Of a stretch of 64,000 nucleotides of DNA, positions 21,654-33,520 are shown one piece after another. Source of the DNA: Globisporangium splendens (taxonomy: Eukaryota > Oomycota > Peronosporomycetes > Pythiales > Pythiaceae); the NCBI GenBank assembly GCA_006386115.1, contig VFIW01000048.1, positions 1 to 64,000 on the forward strand, given 5' to 3'. How positions within the stretch are numbered: position 1 is the stretch's first letter; the number at the start of each line of letters is the position of its first letter. A program made the translations under genes and the position numbers. Under the pieces are notes generated by a model. It saw only the letters and a list, made by a program, of their open reading frames with translations, was not told where the DNA came from and did not search any database.

Positions 21654-23109
21654 AGACCAGGGATGCCGGCTGGCCATGTGCGCGCCTTTTTTCTGGATCC
21701 TAGGTGGCGAGGGCATGGGGAGCTGTTGGGGAGCAAGGATGGGAGGAAGCAGCGCGCGCCTGTGTGTGTGTGCTTCTTCGACGGCGTTAGTGGCGGCCAT
21801 GCGCTGCTGATGTGATGGTGGTCCTGGACAACTGGAGGCCGTTGACTGTGGCGCTTGTACGCATGTGTGGGTGTACAAACGTCACTTTCTCTGGAAAACC
21901 AGCGGGTAAAGGAAGGTTCTTACTTGCACATGCTGAGGACGAAGCGTAGCCATCGCTTGCTGTGCGCCTTGTTGCTTGTTGTATAGTTTTCACTGGACTT
22001 GATAGTCGAAGGCTGGAAGGAGTCTGTAAGCGAGGCTTTGTTTAGTGTACCTTGGCACACCTGGAGGCGTAAGACCACATGCCGGACATCCAGGGAACTC
22101 CTGCAAAAACAATGCACCTCGTTTGGAGCGATGATTCTCCTTTGCAAGTGGAGTGAGCTCGTCTGCTGCCTTTTACAAACCAAGTTTGGATGAATCAGGC
22201 TGCCGTAGCATTGTTCATGGGAGAGCCAAAGTGGCGCCTCACTTAGCTTCGTGCACGTCGCATGCTTCTGTTCTCAATGTTCCGCACATACTCGCGCACA
22301 CTCACGACCACAACGCATCACGCCTCTCAATTGCCGAACTCTTGCCATATTACTAAGTTACCCATTGCTTACTAGGATTATTTATCTCCGCAAACGCTCA
22401 CCTACATCACACGCATACTGAGCTTTTCCTGTCCGTCCAACGGAAGCCAAAAAGCACAGCTATACGCACGCGTACCTCATCTTTGTTTCGCATCTCCGTG
22501 GTCGTTTCGAGCGCTTGGGAATTATATGTTGGCACATTTGACAGGCATGGCTTTCACGACCCGAGAACCCGCTTTGTCATTTTATCACTTGGGTCTATGG
22601 CAAAGAGACGAAACAGTGCGTTAGTGATGCCTAGAACGCTACAACGATAAACCAAACTATGGATCATTTGCCATTTGTTCCCGAAAGCAAATGCATATAC
22701 ACCAGCACCCAAAACGCAAGCCAAACGAAAGTAGAACGCAAAATCCAAAGCAGCCAAAGGTAAAACGCATTCACATCGTCACGCATATTCAAAGAAAAAA
22801 GAAAGCAGTACATAGTGTGTATGAAAAAAAGCAAATCCAGGCTCACAAGCACTCACGCGCTCGCTGTTGAAAAAATAAGCACGTATCAACGTGCAACAAT
22901 CCCTTGTGCTTGGTTACCTGTTTGCACGGATGTATCTTAAATCAGGACTGGTTTCTGTCGTTGCTACTTGAAACATTGCATTTCGCAATATACTTGTGCG
23001 TACTCCGTTGAGAAAGCTGCTGACCTGCAAAATGCAAGCATGCGCCACTAACGTTATCGATAGCAGGTAAATAAGCGACGTAAACCCATCATTACCTTGG
23101 TTGTTGCCG
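21654..23109. other. Intergenic, no gene seen
   Basis: This 1.4-kb stretch lies between the 5' end of the CXC/F-box gene and the 3' end of the CID-cyclin gene. It contains only short frames; one at 22757-22554 (minus) is hydrophobic but has no recognisable family. Nothing else could be supported. Confidence 0.55.
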
Positions 23110-26100
23110 TCACTTGGCGCTTGCTTCTTCCTTGATTTTTGGCTTCAAGTCTGCACGGCTGCTACTGGACGGTTTCCGGTCGCTTCGGCTTTCATTCCGG
23201 TCGCGTGACGAGGTGGAGCTCTTTTGATCTCCTCGAGAATGATAGCTGGACGTACGATCTCGACTGTGACTGCGACTTGGAGTCCGACTGCGACTCTCGC
23301 TGCGGTCTCCACTCTCTTTCCTCCTGCGCTTCCTTGACGATGAGTTGGAAGTGCGTGGGCTAGAGCTGTAGCTTCGATGAGGGCGGTCGTGATCTCGGCT
23401 CTTGTCGTCGCGATTTTTGTCATAATCTCGATCCCGATTCCGATGCTGACTGTCATTTCTCCGAGGTGAGCGCTCTCGACGACGGTCGCGAGTAACCTCA
23501 CGTTCTCGTCCTCGTTGCGAATCATTGTCGTATCTCGAGGTCGTTGATCGCTCGTCTCGACCACTTCTGCCACTTCGCGATCCATTTCGGTCGCGACTGC
23601 GATCATCGTACTTGTTGTTTCTATTCTCTTCTTTGATTTTGCCTCTTCCGTCATTGTCTCTCCAGTTGTTTCGCTGTGGCGGTGGCCCTCCACGCGAGTA
23701 CGACGATACACTGGAATCCGAATTCCCTCGCCCATGTAATCTTCCGCCGCCAATCTTCGTCACAATGATATCTTTCGACTCATTCACTCCTTTCTTCGTA
23801 AATTCCGACTCTACTTGGATCAATGACGAGTCGATTCGAAGGCCGCCTTGCTGGCACTGAAAGACTTCTTTCGCGCTCCACGGACCTGTTCCGCCTGCTG
23901 ACCCCGCTGTGCTAAGCAAAGTCTCAAAATTGATCCGCTGTCCTTTTTTCCACTCCATCAGCGCTCGATACTCTTTCAAGACTTCCTCTGTGATTCAGCA
24001 TCGATAGCAGAAAGAAATCTTTAGTCACGCATTTGCTTTTCAGCATGAGAGCACAGCAAGCATCAAAAACCTACTTGCTGTTCGTTCAGTGAGAACATTT
24101 CCTTTCGAGTCCTCGATGCACCATTTGAAGCTGAATATTCGATCGTTGTTTCGGCAAGCAATGTAGGCTGCAGCTTCTGCCAGGAAATGTGGGGAGATGG
24201 TTAAGCACACAGGAAGCCAAAACCTGTGCAAAACGCAACACCAACAAAAACAACCAGTTAGCTTCATCACAAAAGACACCTCCACTAAAAGCTCAACTTA
24301 CAGGTCTTCCAGCACTGTGTGCGAATCGTTCATCACATCGCGGCGAACTATGTCAACAACAAAAGGCATGATTAGAAATTTGCAAGCATCAACCATCTTG
24401 AGATACAATGTGTACTCACATTTATCCGGCATCTGGTCCAGAGTTCGGCGCAAGTAGTAAAACGGCATTTCCGTGGTCAAGTCGAAATTGATCCCCTGCA
24501 GTACTTCAATCTCGTAATACAGCAACTGCATTCGCTCCAAGTCCAAAAGTTCTTCATCGCCAACCATCAGGGGCTGCTCCAAGATCTCATGCATGGTGCG
24601 CACCATCCGAAGCAACTTCATGCGCTTACTCGCTGCTTTCGCGGATAAAAAAATGCACGCCGCAGCAAATTTGAACCTTTCCTTGGCGTAAATGCCTCGC
24701 TCGAAGACACGATGGAAGAACATCGACGCCGTGAGCGACACATCGCGGCTGAGCATCAGGCACTGTGAGAGCACATCAATGAATGCCACCGCCGTGTAGC
24801 GCCAATGCTGCTTGAGCTCAAACTTCGTGACAAAGTCACTTCTCTCAAACAGGTACGGGTACGTCGAGCGATTGATCTGGATCTGGTGCGACGATAGTGG
24901 TGGTGGGAACTGCTGAAGTTGATCTGGGACTTCAGCGAGTCGCTCAGCTTCGCTCCGCGGAAGTCGCATGGGTCCACGACGCGGCTTCGTCTCTCCCATA
25001 ATGAGGCTTTTCCAACCTTTGATCTTCTGCGAGTACAACTTGAGCTCTTCCCAACGCGCTAGTGTCTTCATGAACGAAACAAATGCTACGTGTTAGCCTC
25101 TGGGAACGTCAATGTCCAGACACGTTTTCACAATCAACGCAAGACACGTACTTTGAAGATTCTCTTGCGACCGTCTTCAAAGTTCCGCATGTCACGCGCA
25201 CACGCGTGGAGAATGTCGTCCACGGTCTGGAACCACTGGCGCTGGATGTTGAGCAGTTCGTCGCCCTGGAAGCTCTTGAGAAACTCGTGCAGCACGTAGA
25301 AGAGCATCAATTTTGCTTGGAATTGCCGCGCGGATTCGCAGAACGCTCGCTGTAGGCACACATCACAACAAACACACAAACAACAAACACAGTTCTATTA
25401 GCTCAATGACCATCGTTTCCTGGCAAAGACAGCAACAACAACAACAAAAGGAAACGCAACGAAACGAAAGAAACTACGATCCATTCTTATAGTGCAGCCC
25501 GCTTGCTTTAGAACGCCACACATAGGCAGTATACAGAATAAATAAATAAACGGCTTAGCGACAGTGGTCTTTTAGTTTAACACAGACGCAAGCAACAAAT
25601 CACCAGGCACCACAGCACACCAGATCACACTCAAAAGCACATACAAAAGCATCCATACAAAACCCACGATCTACCGTTGTTGTTGCCACCATCCATACAA
25701 TACAGTGTCATATTCACCTGCTTGATTTTGAGCTGAAAGCGAATCGAATGCTGCGGGAACGCCTTCATGTACTCGGCCGTTTTCTTCACGAGGTCGCGGC
25801 ACGTCACGCGCGTGAGCATATCGTCCAGAATGCGTCCGAACTCCGCGATTTCGCGCTCCCACTGCGAGTCCGAAAGCATCGTCGCGGTGTTCCGCCTGTT
25901 ATCATCTGCCACTACCACTTCCGCGCTCTCATTCTCCGCATCGGCATCGCCGGGTGTCGGGATGTTTGCCAGCGCCATCGCAAACGCTGTACTCCCAGGC
26001 GCCGGTGGTGGATTACTCTCCAGTCCTACTCCGCGGGGGCTCGCGCTGCTGCTGCTTCCCCCGCCACTACTCGCGCCACGATGACTGCTTTGCTGATAAC

Positions 26101-26371
26101 TCCTCGCGTGCTGCTTACTGTTTGAGCTGTGGCCGCTCTTCCGCACCATGGGCGACGGCGTCATGGAGCTGCTGGCTGGCGCTGGCAGCAGCGGGAGCGC
26201 GCGCGCGTCGTCCAAGTTGCTCGCGACGCGGTGCGCGCGGCTTTTGCTGTTGCTGCTGTGACTCCGCTGGTGGCCGCTCGCGCGCTCGTCGGCCGTTGTC
26301 ATCGCAGTGTGCGTCGACACACGAGGCGCCAGCGCCGCGTCGTCGCCGTGTGCGCGCGCATGTTCGCCCAT
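23110..26371 (-). CDS. CID (RPR) domain - cyclin - RS domain protein, 6 exons, 856 aa
   Basis: Exons are 26371-25718, 25349-25152, 25065-24420, 24347-24302, 24223-24075 and 23987-23110. All introns are GT..AG and give 857 codons including stop. Residues 1-165 are a Ser/Ala/Gly-rich tail. Residues of about 168-305 read as a CTD-interaction domain: EFGRILDDMLTRVT..., RQFQAKLMLFYVLHEFLKS, and RKRIFKTLARWEE across the exon 2/3 splice. Cyclin boxes follow at about 350-580 (RYTAVAFIDVLSQCLML, FFHRVFERGIYAKERFKFAA, LGINFDLTTEMPF-like), most like cyclins K, T and L. The last 180 residues are an Arg/Ser/Asp-rich RS domain. Such a protein would activate a CDK9/12-type kinase and bind the polymerase II C-terminal repeats itself. 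An upstream in-frame Met near 26761 is less likely as the start. The join of CID and cyclin needs the 368-nt first intron and the 86-nt second intron to be real. Confidence 0.82.
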
Positions 26372-27292
26372 GCTGCCTGCTGCTCTTGTGTATCGGGGGA
26401 AAAGGAGGGAGGGGATGGAAGGGGGAGGGACGCCACCCGTGGCAGTACCGTGAGCAACGTTGACTTTGAGGAGTGTACTGCACGAGACAGAATTAGATGA
26501 GAGAGAGGAGTGATGGTCGTTTTGGGGATGGGTTGATGGTGTTTGTCCCATGAAATGTTGGTGTTTGTCCCAAACTGGGGAGATGTTGCGTGAGTGTAGA
26601 GGAAGGGGATATATATTATTGTGTCTGGCATGGTAGATGGTGAAAAGTGTCCATCTATGATGGATGCTGACTGGTGGACACTTTCTGCTCGGACGAAAAT
26701 CTTGTTGATTTAACAGTCGTCGAGACTGCGATTCACAACGTGAGCGAGTGTTCGAAACCATGCTGGTAGCCAGCAGCTTGAACTTTTAAACCTGTGTTTG
26801 TGTTGCCGCGCAGTCGGAGTCACGCATGACCTTGATCCACAACTTGAACAACAAGGAGCAAATGGTGGCTCGCATTCGCTGAAGGTATGTGGGTAATTCC
26901 ACGTTGGCTTCGATCAATACACCAATGTAGAGCGGCTCACTAATACTTTGAACCACACGCAGCGAGTGCATGTCGTATTCACTATTCTACTGACCCAGCA
27001 AGCATGAATTTATTCATTCGTACTTGCTTGATCAGTAGAATGTTGACGACGACTTGCGCTCGCTGCAGTGCTTTTTTGCAGTCTCGGACAAGTATGGGGA
27101 GCTTTACGATTTTAAAGAGAACTGTAGCTTTCGAAGCTCTCTTGCTCTTGGTATCTTAAGAAGATCTTCTGTTGCGTAGCAGGAGGGGCAAACACAAAGA
27201 TTATATTCACTAAATACTGGTATTTCGGCTCAAAATGGCTTCTTATCTGCTCTCACTCACCAATGAGATTGAAGGAAATGAATATGCACCTG
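26372..27292. other. Intergenic with a decayed duplicate segment
   Basis: This is the upstream flank of the CID-cyclin gene and downstream flank of PARP-A. The segment at about 26820-26890 is recognisably similar to 29957-30030 on the far side of PARP-A (shared gagcaaa and attcgctg blocks in the same spacing). A duplicated unit therefore seems to bracket the PARP-A gene. An imperfect inverted repeat (attctactga...tcagtagaat) spans about 26990-27045. No gene was seen. Confidence 0.5.
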
Positions 27293-29432
27293 TTACGCTT
27301 TTTTGAATCCGAAGTGAAGCTGAAAGTATTCAAAGTCCACCGTGATCATGTACCGGAGCTTAATCTGCTCCGTTCGGTACACGATAAACTCGTTGTAGAG
27401 TCTATCCGCCGAGTCGTGCATAGGTACGATCTTCCCAATGGGGACCACGACACCATCGGACCTACAGTTTGACAACATCAATTAAACACGTCAGTACACC
27501 ACGATACTTGGTATCTCAGCTGCTCAAACTTTGCAAACATACATTGTTTCGTAGGTCCCTTCGTTTGGCGCCATGCGACCCAGTCCATGGGTGCTCTCGC
27601 AACCGTGTGCGTTCACCGTTCTGTAGTCCAGGTACGTTGGGTGAGGCGCTTCGTAGCTCTTACCCAAAGCCGCTTCAGCGAGCAGCAAGACTGCCTTGGA
27701 ACGGGCCGGTGAGGCGAAGCAGTAAGCAGCCGATTTCGTCACTGCATCCGCGAAGTACACCTAATGGAGCACATAACAACAACAAAATCGATGAGTCTGC
27801 AAGAAGAGGTCGATGGGTGCCACATCATCGCGTACCCCTTTGCCGAACAAGTAGCCGTTCTTTGGTGCCTCTGGTGGCGCAATGCGAAGTCCCTGCGAGA
27901 GGATCCCCACGACGTTCGACAGACGAGAACCGTGCCACAACAGTTTGTGGTTGTCCACTGACTTGAACGTCTCGTTTGTTTCTTCCTCTGGACCGCGCGC
28001 AATCTTCATCACCGACTGGATCTTGAGTTTGTACGACTGGGACGACGGCACTTCGGTGGATTCCACATATCGCTCGATCCGCTTGAACTCTTCGTCCGTT
28101 GGCTCTAGCGGCTCCATCTTTGTGTTGAGCATCTTGTACTGCGCATCCAACGGATGGATCGTCGACCCGCTCGCCTGGCTCTTCTTCTCCTCTTGCTGCA
28201 GCTTCTGAGATAGTTCAAGGTCCGCAAGCACCTCGAGCAAGCTGATCTTGACTTTGACTTCGTCCATCGTGTTGATCACTGGTGGCAGCGACCGGCCAAA
28301 GTCGTGCGGGATCAGCGAGTAGAACTCGCTCGAGAGCGCCTTGAGGTCGGCTTTGAGGTTGCGGACACGTGTGGCGTCGGTTGCACTCATCCTCTTCCTT
28401 TTCGCTGGCACAGTGCTGGCGGTGACTGCCGCAGCCTTGGCGGTTGCATTCTTGCGACTGCGGGTCGTGCGGCCGGTAGTAGTAGTTGCTGCTGGTGTTG
28501 GGACCGCTGGTGCTGGCGGGTTTTCCAACTCGTCGATGGCCGTCAGTGCGTTCGACAATCGCTGCAAGATGGTGTATCCTTGTGAGATTTGTGCTTTTGA
28601 GAGTCGACCAAGCGGCAGCTTCTTCAGGTCGACGTTCATCTCAGACACTTCTTTTGCAATCAAGCTCGGGTCACAAATGAGCTGCGCAGAAAGAGAGAAC
28701 GAGCGAATGTGAGACACAAGCTTCGCGGTTTGGCACGGAGGGAAGGTCGCAACGAGGTATAAGCCAGAATAATACCTACCTTGATCACGTCCTGCACTTT
28801 TTCAGGCAGTTCACTAGGGACAACATTAGCACTTGCTCCTGCTTTCGAATCTACATCCATTTCTGTTTCTGGCTCTTCATCCGCGAGTTCTGAGCAATTG
28901 GCCGCGAACAAGCGTACTTTAGAGCACTGGCTAGCGAGGAAGGTGAAGCATGCTAAAAACACGAGCACTTACCGACGAGCACGTATTTGCCCTTCTTTTT
29001 CTCAAACGGTCCTTCTAATGGCCACTTGTTGCCACTTTTCTCGAGGACCCGCTTCTGGAACGATTGCTTGGCTCTCTCCAAGCATCCGCCAAAGAATTCA
29101 ATCGACTTTTGCGGACTCGCAGCGCCGACGCGGCCCCATTTACGAAACACTTTGTAGTTTGGACCAAAGGAAGGATCATGGATGAGCTGCACCGAGTAGA
29201 ACTTGTTGTTGCTATGGAAGGGGACGCACACACACATGGTTAGAGTCCAAAGTACAGCTGCACCAAAAAGACACACGTACCCGAAGGAGCCGTAGGAGAT
29301 GTCGGTGAAGTTGAGCATCGCGTTCCACAGGATACCGTTCTCGTCTTCGTAGATGCTGGCGAAGAAGCTGCACCCCGCGAGGGGGTCGACTGTGCGCGCG
29401 GCGCTCTTCGGCTTCGGTTTCGCTCCAAACAT
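27293..29432 (-). CDS. Poly(ADP-ribose) polymerase with WGR domain (PARP-A), 6 exons, 577 aa
   Basis: Exons are 29432-29281, 29211-28973, 28889-28780, 28681-27836, 27760-27543 and 27461-27293. All introns are GT..AG with 578 codons including stop. PARPs build ADP-ribose chains from NAD+ on chromatin proteins at DNA breaks. The WGR domain covers about 15-130 ([25 protein letters not shown]). A Lys/Arg/Ala-rich insert (about 215-250) lies within the helical regulatory domain (about 167-360), and the ART catalytic domain runs 370-577. The H-Y-E triad is complete: His417 (LLWHGSR), Tyr451 (GKGVYFAD) and Glu546 (LYNEFIVY). [10 protein letters not shown] is the conserved PARP1/2 loop. There are no zinc fingers or BRCT, so it is PARP2/3-sized. 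PARP-B is the neighbouring paralogue on the same strand. Confidence 0.93.
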
Positions 29433-30434
29433 GGTGGACGTGTGATGGTGGTAGTGACTTCGTTCACAGCAGGTGGTCAATTGAGTAATGCGGACTGCTG
29501 CATAAGCTCAAGCATCTGTGGTGCTGCAGCAGACAGAAAGCATCCATGTGCTCTATAGAAAATCAGAAAATGACTCACTTCGGAAGTACCACTTTCGGTG
29601 ATTGGCTGAAATCTAAGTGGTTGAACCAATCACAGCGATGGGGTGCATAAAAGACCGTCACTCATATTGGTGTTATGGATCGAGACCATCACTCAGCTTG
29701 GCAATGAGGAGGTCCAATGAGAATGCATCCTTTGTGTCATTGCGAATGACTCACTTGTCGACGAAGTCCAGCAAGCGCGTGCTGCCCGCACGAATACTGC
29801 AATTGGTCCTATGAAACCAGTCAGTCCTGGTGTGAGCTTGAGCAGACTACAGTACTTGTCACTATCGCATGCTTAAAGGTTGAAGGCAGCATTTCACTTG
29901 CTGCTCCATTGACCTGGGATCATGAGAGAAACCGCCAAACTCACGTCCGTGTAGCTGAGCACGACCTTGACCCGCAACTAAAACTAAAAGAGCAAACGAT
30001 GGCCGGTATTCGCTGTATGTGTGTGGGCTGCTCCACTCGCCCACTACACAGTGCAGTCATTCTAACCGACTCGCTTGGCAACGAAAGCAGTTTGTCATAT
30101 GCAAAGTGGAGCTCGCTCGCCGTGTAGCAAGGTGTTGAGGTCTGCGGGTCTGTCACCATAACATACAAACGCCACACGAGGCACACTGCATACGAGTGAA
30201 TGCAACCGCTCAAGCTTGCTGGGCAGAGAGAGTGCTGATGGCCACCTGCACTTTTTATCTATGCGATAGGGAAATGCAACGTCTTGAAGCTCTCTTGCTT
30301 TAGGCATCTCACGATAGTTTTCAGTTCGGAGGTAGAAGAGTCAAACAGATGCGCTAATGTAGAGTTTACTAAATGCTGGTACTTTGGCTCGAATTCCACC
30401 AAAATAGCTACTACTTTTACTACACTCACATTCG
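29433..30434. other. Upstream region of PARP-A and duplicate segment
   Basis: The PARP-A promoter side (29433-29640) contains GATTGGCTGA at 29600-29609 and CCAATCAC at 29626-29633. From about 29940 to 30060 lies a segment similar to the one at 26.8 kb. No intact gene was seen; frames are short. Confidence 0.5.
29600..29633 (-). promoter_or_regulatory. CCAAT-type motif pair upstream of PARP-A
   Basis: GATTGGCTGA (29600-29609) and CCAATCAC (29626-29633) lie in opposite orientations 170-200 bp upstream of the PARP-A ATG. The same 10-mer GATTGGCTGA is found upstream of PARP-B, and GATTGGCTG lies between the STPGR and DUF3638-type genes. Confidence 0.5.
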
Positions 30435-30613
30435 TGGATGCCATATCATCGCGTGCCCCTTTGCCGAACAAGTAGCCGTTCTTTGGTGCCTCTGGTGGCG
30501 CAATGCGAAGTCCCTGCGAGAGGATCCCCACGACGTTCGACAGACGAGAACCGTGCCACAACAGTTTGTGGTTGTCCACTGACTTGAACGTCTCGTTTGT
30601 TTCTTCCTCTGGA
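30435..30613 (-). pseudogene. Duplicated fragment of PARP-A exon 4
   Basis: This 179-bp block is nearly identical to 27814-27992 of PARP-A. It covers the start of the ART domain from the [15 protein letters not shown] region through GYLFGKG and the beginning of the following intron. The splice donor after GKG is GC here instead of GT. Both ends break sharply into unrelated sequence, so it is an orphan exon piece. Its very high identity means a recent duplication or gene conversion. Confidence 0.88.
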
Positions 30614-30831
30614 TCACTAATAAGGATATGTTGTGAGTGGAGACCGCCACTCGCCGTGCGTTGTCAACGTCCATAAGATGTGGGCGAGATTGTGTCATTG
30701 TCGTCATTAAAGCAACGCCCTGCTATCGGACATAAGCACAATGCATACTGGTATTCACATGACATTGCACTTCTAGCGTGCTTCTCCAACATATCATACT
30801 CGGTATACACTCTCAAAAAGCGCGCCAAATC

Positions 30832-33397
30832 CTACGCGTCGTATTCAAAATCCAGCGCGACAATGTACCGGAGCTTCACCTGTTCTTGCCGGTACACAAT
30901 GTACTCATTGTAGAGAAGCTCGCCGTTTGCCTCGGTCGGCATAAACTCGCCGATGGGAACCACGACGCCATCATCCCTGAAAGCGCACAAAGCACAAATG
31001 AGACCGAGAGATGCTTTGCCTTTTTGAGAATGATAGCCGAGTGCGTACATTGTTTCGTGGCATTCCTCTGGTGCTGCCATCCGACCGAGACCGTGCGTGC
31101 TATCGCAGTTGCGGGAGGATTTGAGCTTCTGATAGCTCAGATCTTCAGCTTCAAGTGCTTCGTAGCACGTGCCCAACGCCACTTCGGCAAGAATCAGCAC
31201 TCCCTGCAGATGCATACACACAATTCCTTAACCTACTCAGCATGAAGGTAAATGACTGAAAAAGAGCTACCTACCTTTGGCTGCTCTGGCGTTGTCCAAC
31301 AGTAATTGGCCGACTTTGACACAGAATCGGCAAAATAGATCTACACAATCAAGAGCCCAAAATTCCACAAACCATGTGAGCTACGTTGACAGACAGAAGA
31401 GCAAATGCCAAATGCTGGTAAGTCGTACGCCTTTGCCGAACATATAGCCGTTCGATGGCGCTTCCGGTGGGGCGATGCGAAGTCCCTTTGACAGAATACC
31501 GACGACATTTGACAAACGGGAGCCATGCCATAAGAGCTGCAATCAAACACATGCGAATTTTAAACGTCAGTATTTTGGATGAAGCGCTGACATATTTGGG
31601 TGAACGCAAGTTGACATTACCTTGTGGTTGTTTACAGACTGGAACGTGTCGTGGAATAGTTCTTCCGACGGTCGCGCAATCTTCAAAATGGAACTGATCT
31701 TGAGTTTGTACTGCACATGCGTCGAGGCATGCGTCGTTTCCACATATCTAGTCAAAGCACAAAAAAACAGAGAAACAACCTACATGAGCAACAGCACGCA
31801 AAGTTTGTGCAGAGAAGCAGCCCATCACGCTACCTTTCAATGATCTTGTACTCTTCTTCGGATTCAGGGAGAGGCTCCATCTTCACGTTGATCATGTTGT
31901 ACTGCGCATCGAGAGAGTTGATTGCCATGCCGTCAGCTTGGCTTTTCTTTTTCTCTTGCTGTAGCTTTTGCGAGATCTCCAGATCCGCAAACACTTCGAG
32001 CAGGTCGATCTTCAATTTCACTTCGGCCATTGTATCGATTACTGGCGGCAGCGAGCGGCCAAAGTCATGCGGGATCAGCGTATAGAACTCGCTCGTCAGA
32101 GACTTGAGATTGTTTTTGAGTTTGCGAATCTTGGATGCATTGGCTGTGGTCACTCGCTTTGGGCGAGCGGATCGACGAGTTCCTGTGCGAGCACCCGGGG
32201 TTTTGTTGTTTGCAGCAGGGTTGTCGGTTTTCTGTAGCTCGTCAATTTCAGAGAGCGCGTCGGACAGTTGCTGTAGGATCGAGTAGCCCTGAGAGATTTG
32301 GGCTTTCGAGAGGCGACCTGGCGGTGGAGAGGGCGACCGTATGGTCGTTGGAAAAAGTCGGTTAGAACGGCGTCAGAGGATCTGTGGAGCAAGTAGACTA
32401 GAAAGCGTACCTAATGGGAGTCGACGCAGATCGATCTTCAATTTCTCCATTTCCTGTGCGATCAAGTCTGCATCGCAGATCAGCTATTGTGGACACGAGG
32501 ACAGAGAGGCGTGAGATCAAGAACTGCACACCACCCATTTCTTCAGTACATAGTTATTCCCAACCTTGAGCACATCCTGAACTTGTTCAGGCAGCGTACT
32601 TGGTACAGTGTCCTTCTCAGCCTCCTTCGTGGAGGCATTAGCGTCTTCGTCATCTTCAGGCTCCTGGTCGTCCAATTCTACACAGTTCCCAAAATCCAAA
32701 AAACCATGAGTCCACGCAATAAATTCTACCGGTGTACGAGTGAAAACATACCGACGAGCACGTATTTCCCAGCAACCTTCTCAAATGGACCCGCCAGCGG
32801 CCATTCGTTGCCGCTTTTGTCAAGAAACTTCTTCTGAAACGAACTCTTGGCTTTCTCCAGCGAGGTTCCGTACGATTCAAGAGCACGCTGTGTTGCACCA
32901 TACACGCAAGCATTCATACAGACACCGTCAGCGACGTGTCCGTGCCAGCCAATTATGGCCTCTAACAGCGAGTACACATGGTGTACCTGAGGGTTCACAG
33001 CCCCGACGCGTCCCCATTTGCGAAACACTTTGAATGCCTTCCCATCTTGGATCACCTGCACCATGTAAAACTTGTTGTTCCTATTGCACACGGCAAGCAA
33101 ACCCACTCATCATTAGCGCCAAGTGCATAATGACAACAATGTCCAAAGATCGCTAAAAAAAAGAGCACCCACCCGTAGGATCCATACGAGATGTTGGTGT
33201 AGTTGAGCATAAAGTTCCACACGACGCCATTCTCGTCCTGCGTGATGAGTCAGAAGTGCGTCACGTCTTCTGTGGAGGATGCACACATACAGACACGAGA
33301 AGCCAACTGCCATGTGCACTCGTACCTCGTAGACCGTGGTGCTGTCGCTGCAGCCGGCGATGGGGTCGACTGTGCGCGCGGTGCTCTTCGGCTTCAT
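30832..33397 (-). CDS. Poly(ADP-ribose) polymerase with WGR domain (PARP-B), 12 exons, 545 aa
   Basis: Exons are 33397-33326, 33237-33173, 33080-32987, 32887-32752, 32677-32565, 32483-32411, 32317-31834, 31747-31621, 31536-31429, 31340-31275, 31203-31049 and 30976-30832. All introns are GT..AG and total 546 codons including stop. The domains match PARP-A: WGR ([13 protein letters not shown]), regulatory domain, ART. The triad is His392 (LLWHGSR), Tyr426 (GKGIYFAD) and Glu522 (LYNEYIVY). It has twice as many introns as PARP-A, at partly shared positions, so the duplication is old and PARP-A has probably lost introns. The third intron (32986-32888, 99 nt) is in frame and stop-free, so its retention would add 33 residues inside WGR. 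An alternative start 18 codons upstream (33451, MAIKLFGAIAHC) stays in frame. Confidence 0.92.
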
Positions 33398-33464
33398 TGG
33401 CGCCACGAGCACAGGACAATGGGCAATGGCGCCAAAGAGCTTGATGGCCAACGTCCTTGTATCT

Positions 33465-33520
33465 GATTGGCTGATAACGGGTCAGATCGGTTTTGGCGGG
33501 AAATAAGATATCAGCCAATC
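33465..33520 (-). promoter_or_regulatory. Palindromic CCAAT pair around an E2F-like site, PARP-B promoter
   Basis: GATTGGCTGA at 33465-33474 and its exact reverse complement TCAGCCAATC at 33511-33520 flank TTTTGGCGGGAAA at 33491-33503, a full match to the E2F consensus. The block is 70-120 bp upstream of the PARP-B start at 33397. Roles are inferred from motif identity to animal and plant sites. Confidence 0.62.

Noticed and set aside
21211..21810. 199-codon plus-strand frame across the promoter and first exon of the CXC/F-box gene
   Set aside because: It overlaps antisense to a well-supported exon and contains low-complexity Ser/Leu sequence.
25350..25717. The 368-nt gap in the CID-cyclin model taken as an intergenic region, giving two genes
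   Set aside because: Phase 0 donor and acceptor join in the middle of a CID-like fold, and neither side has a sensible stop or start of its own. Kept as one gene but flagged for transcript proof.
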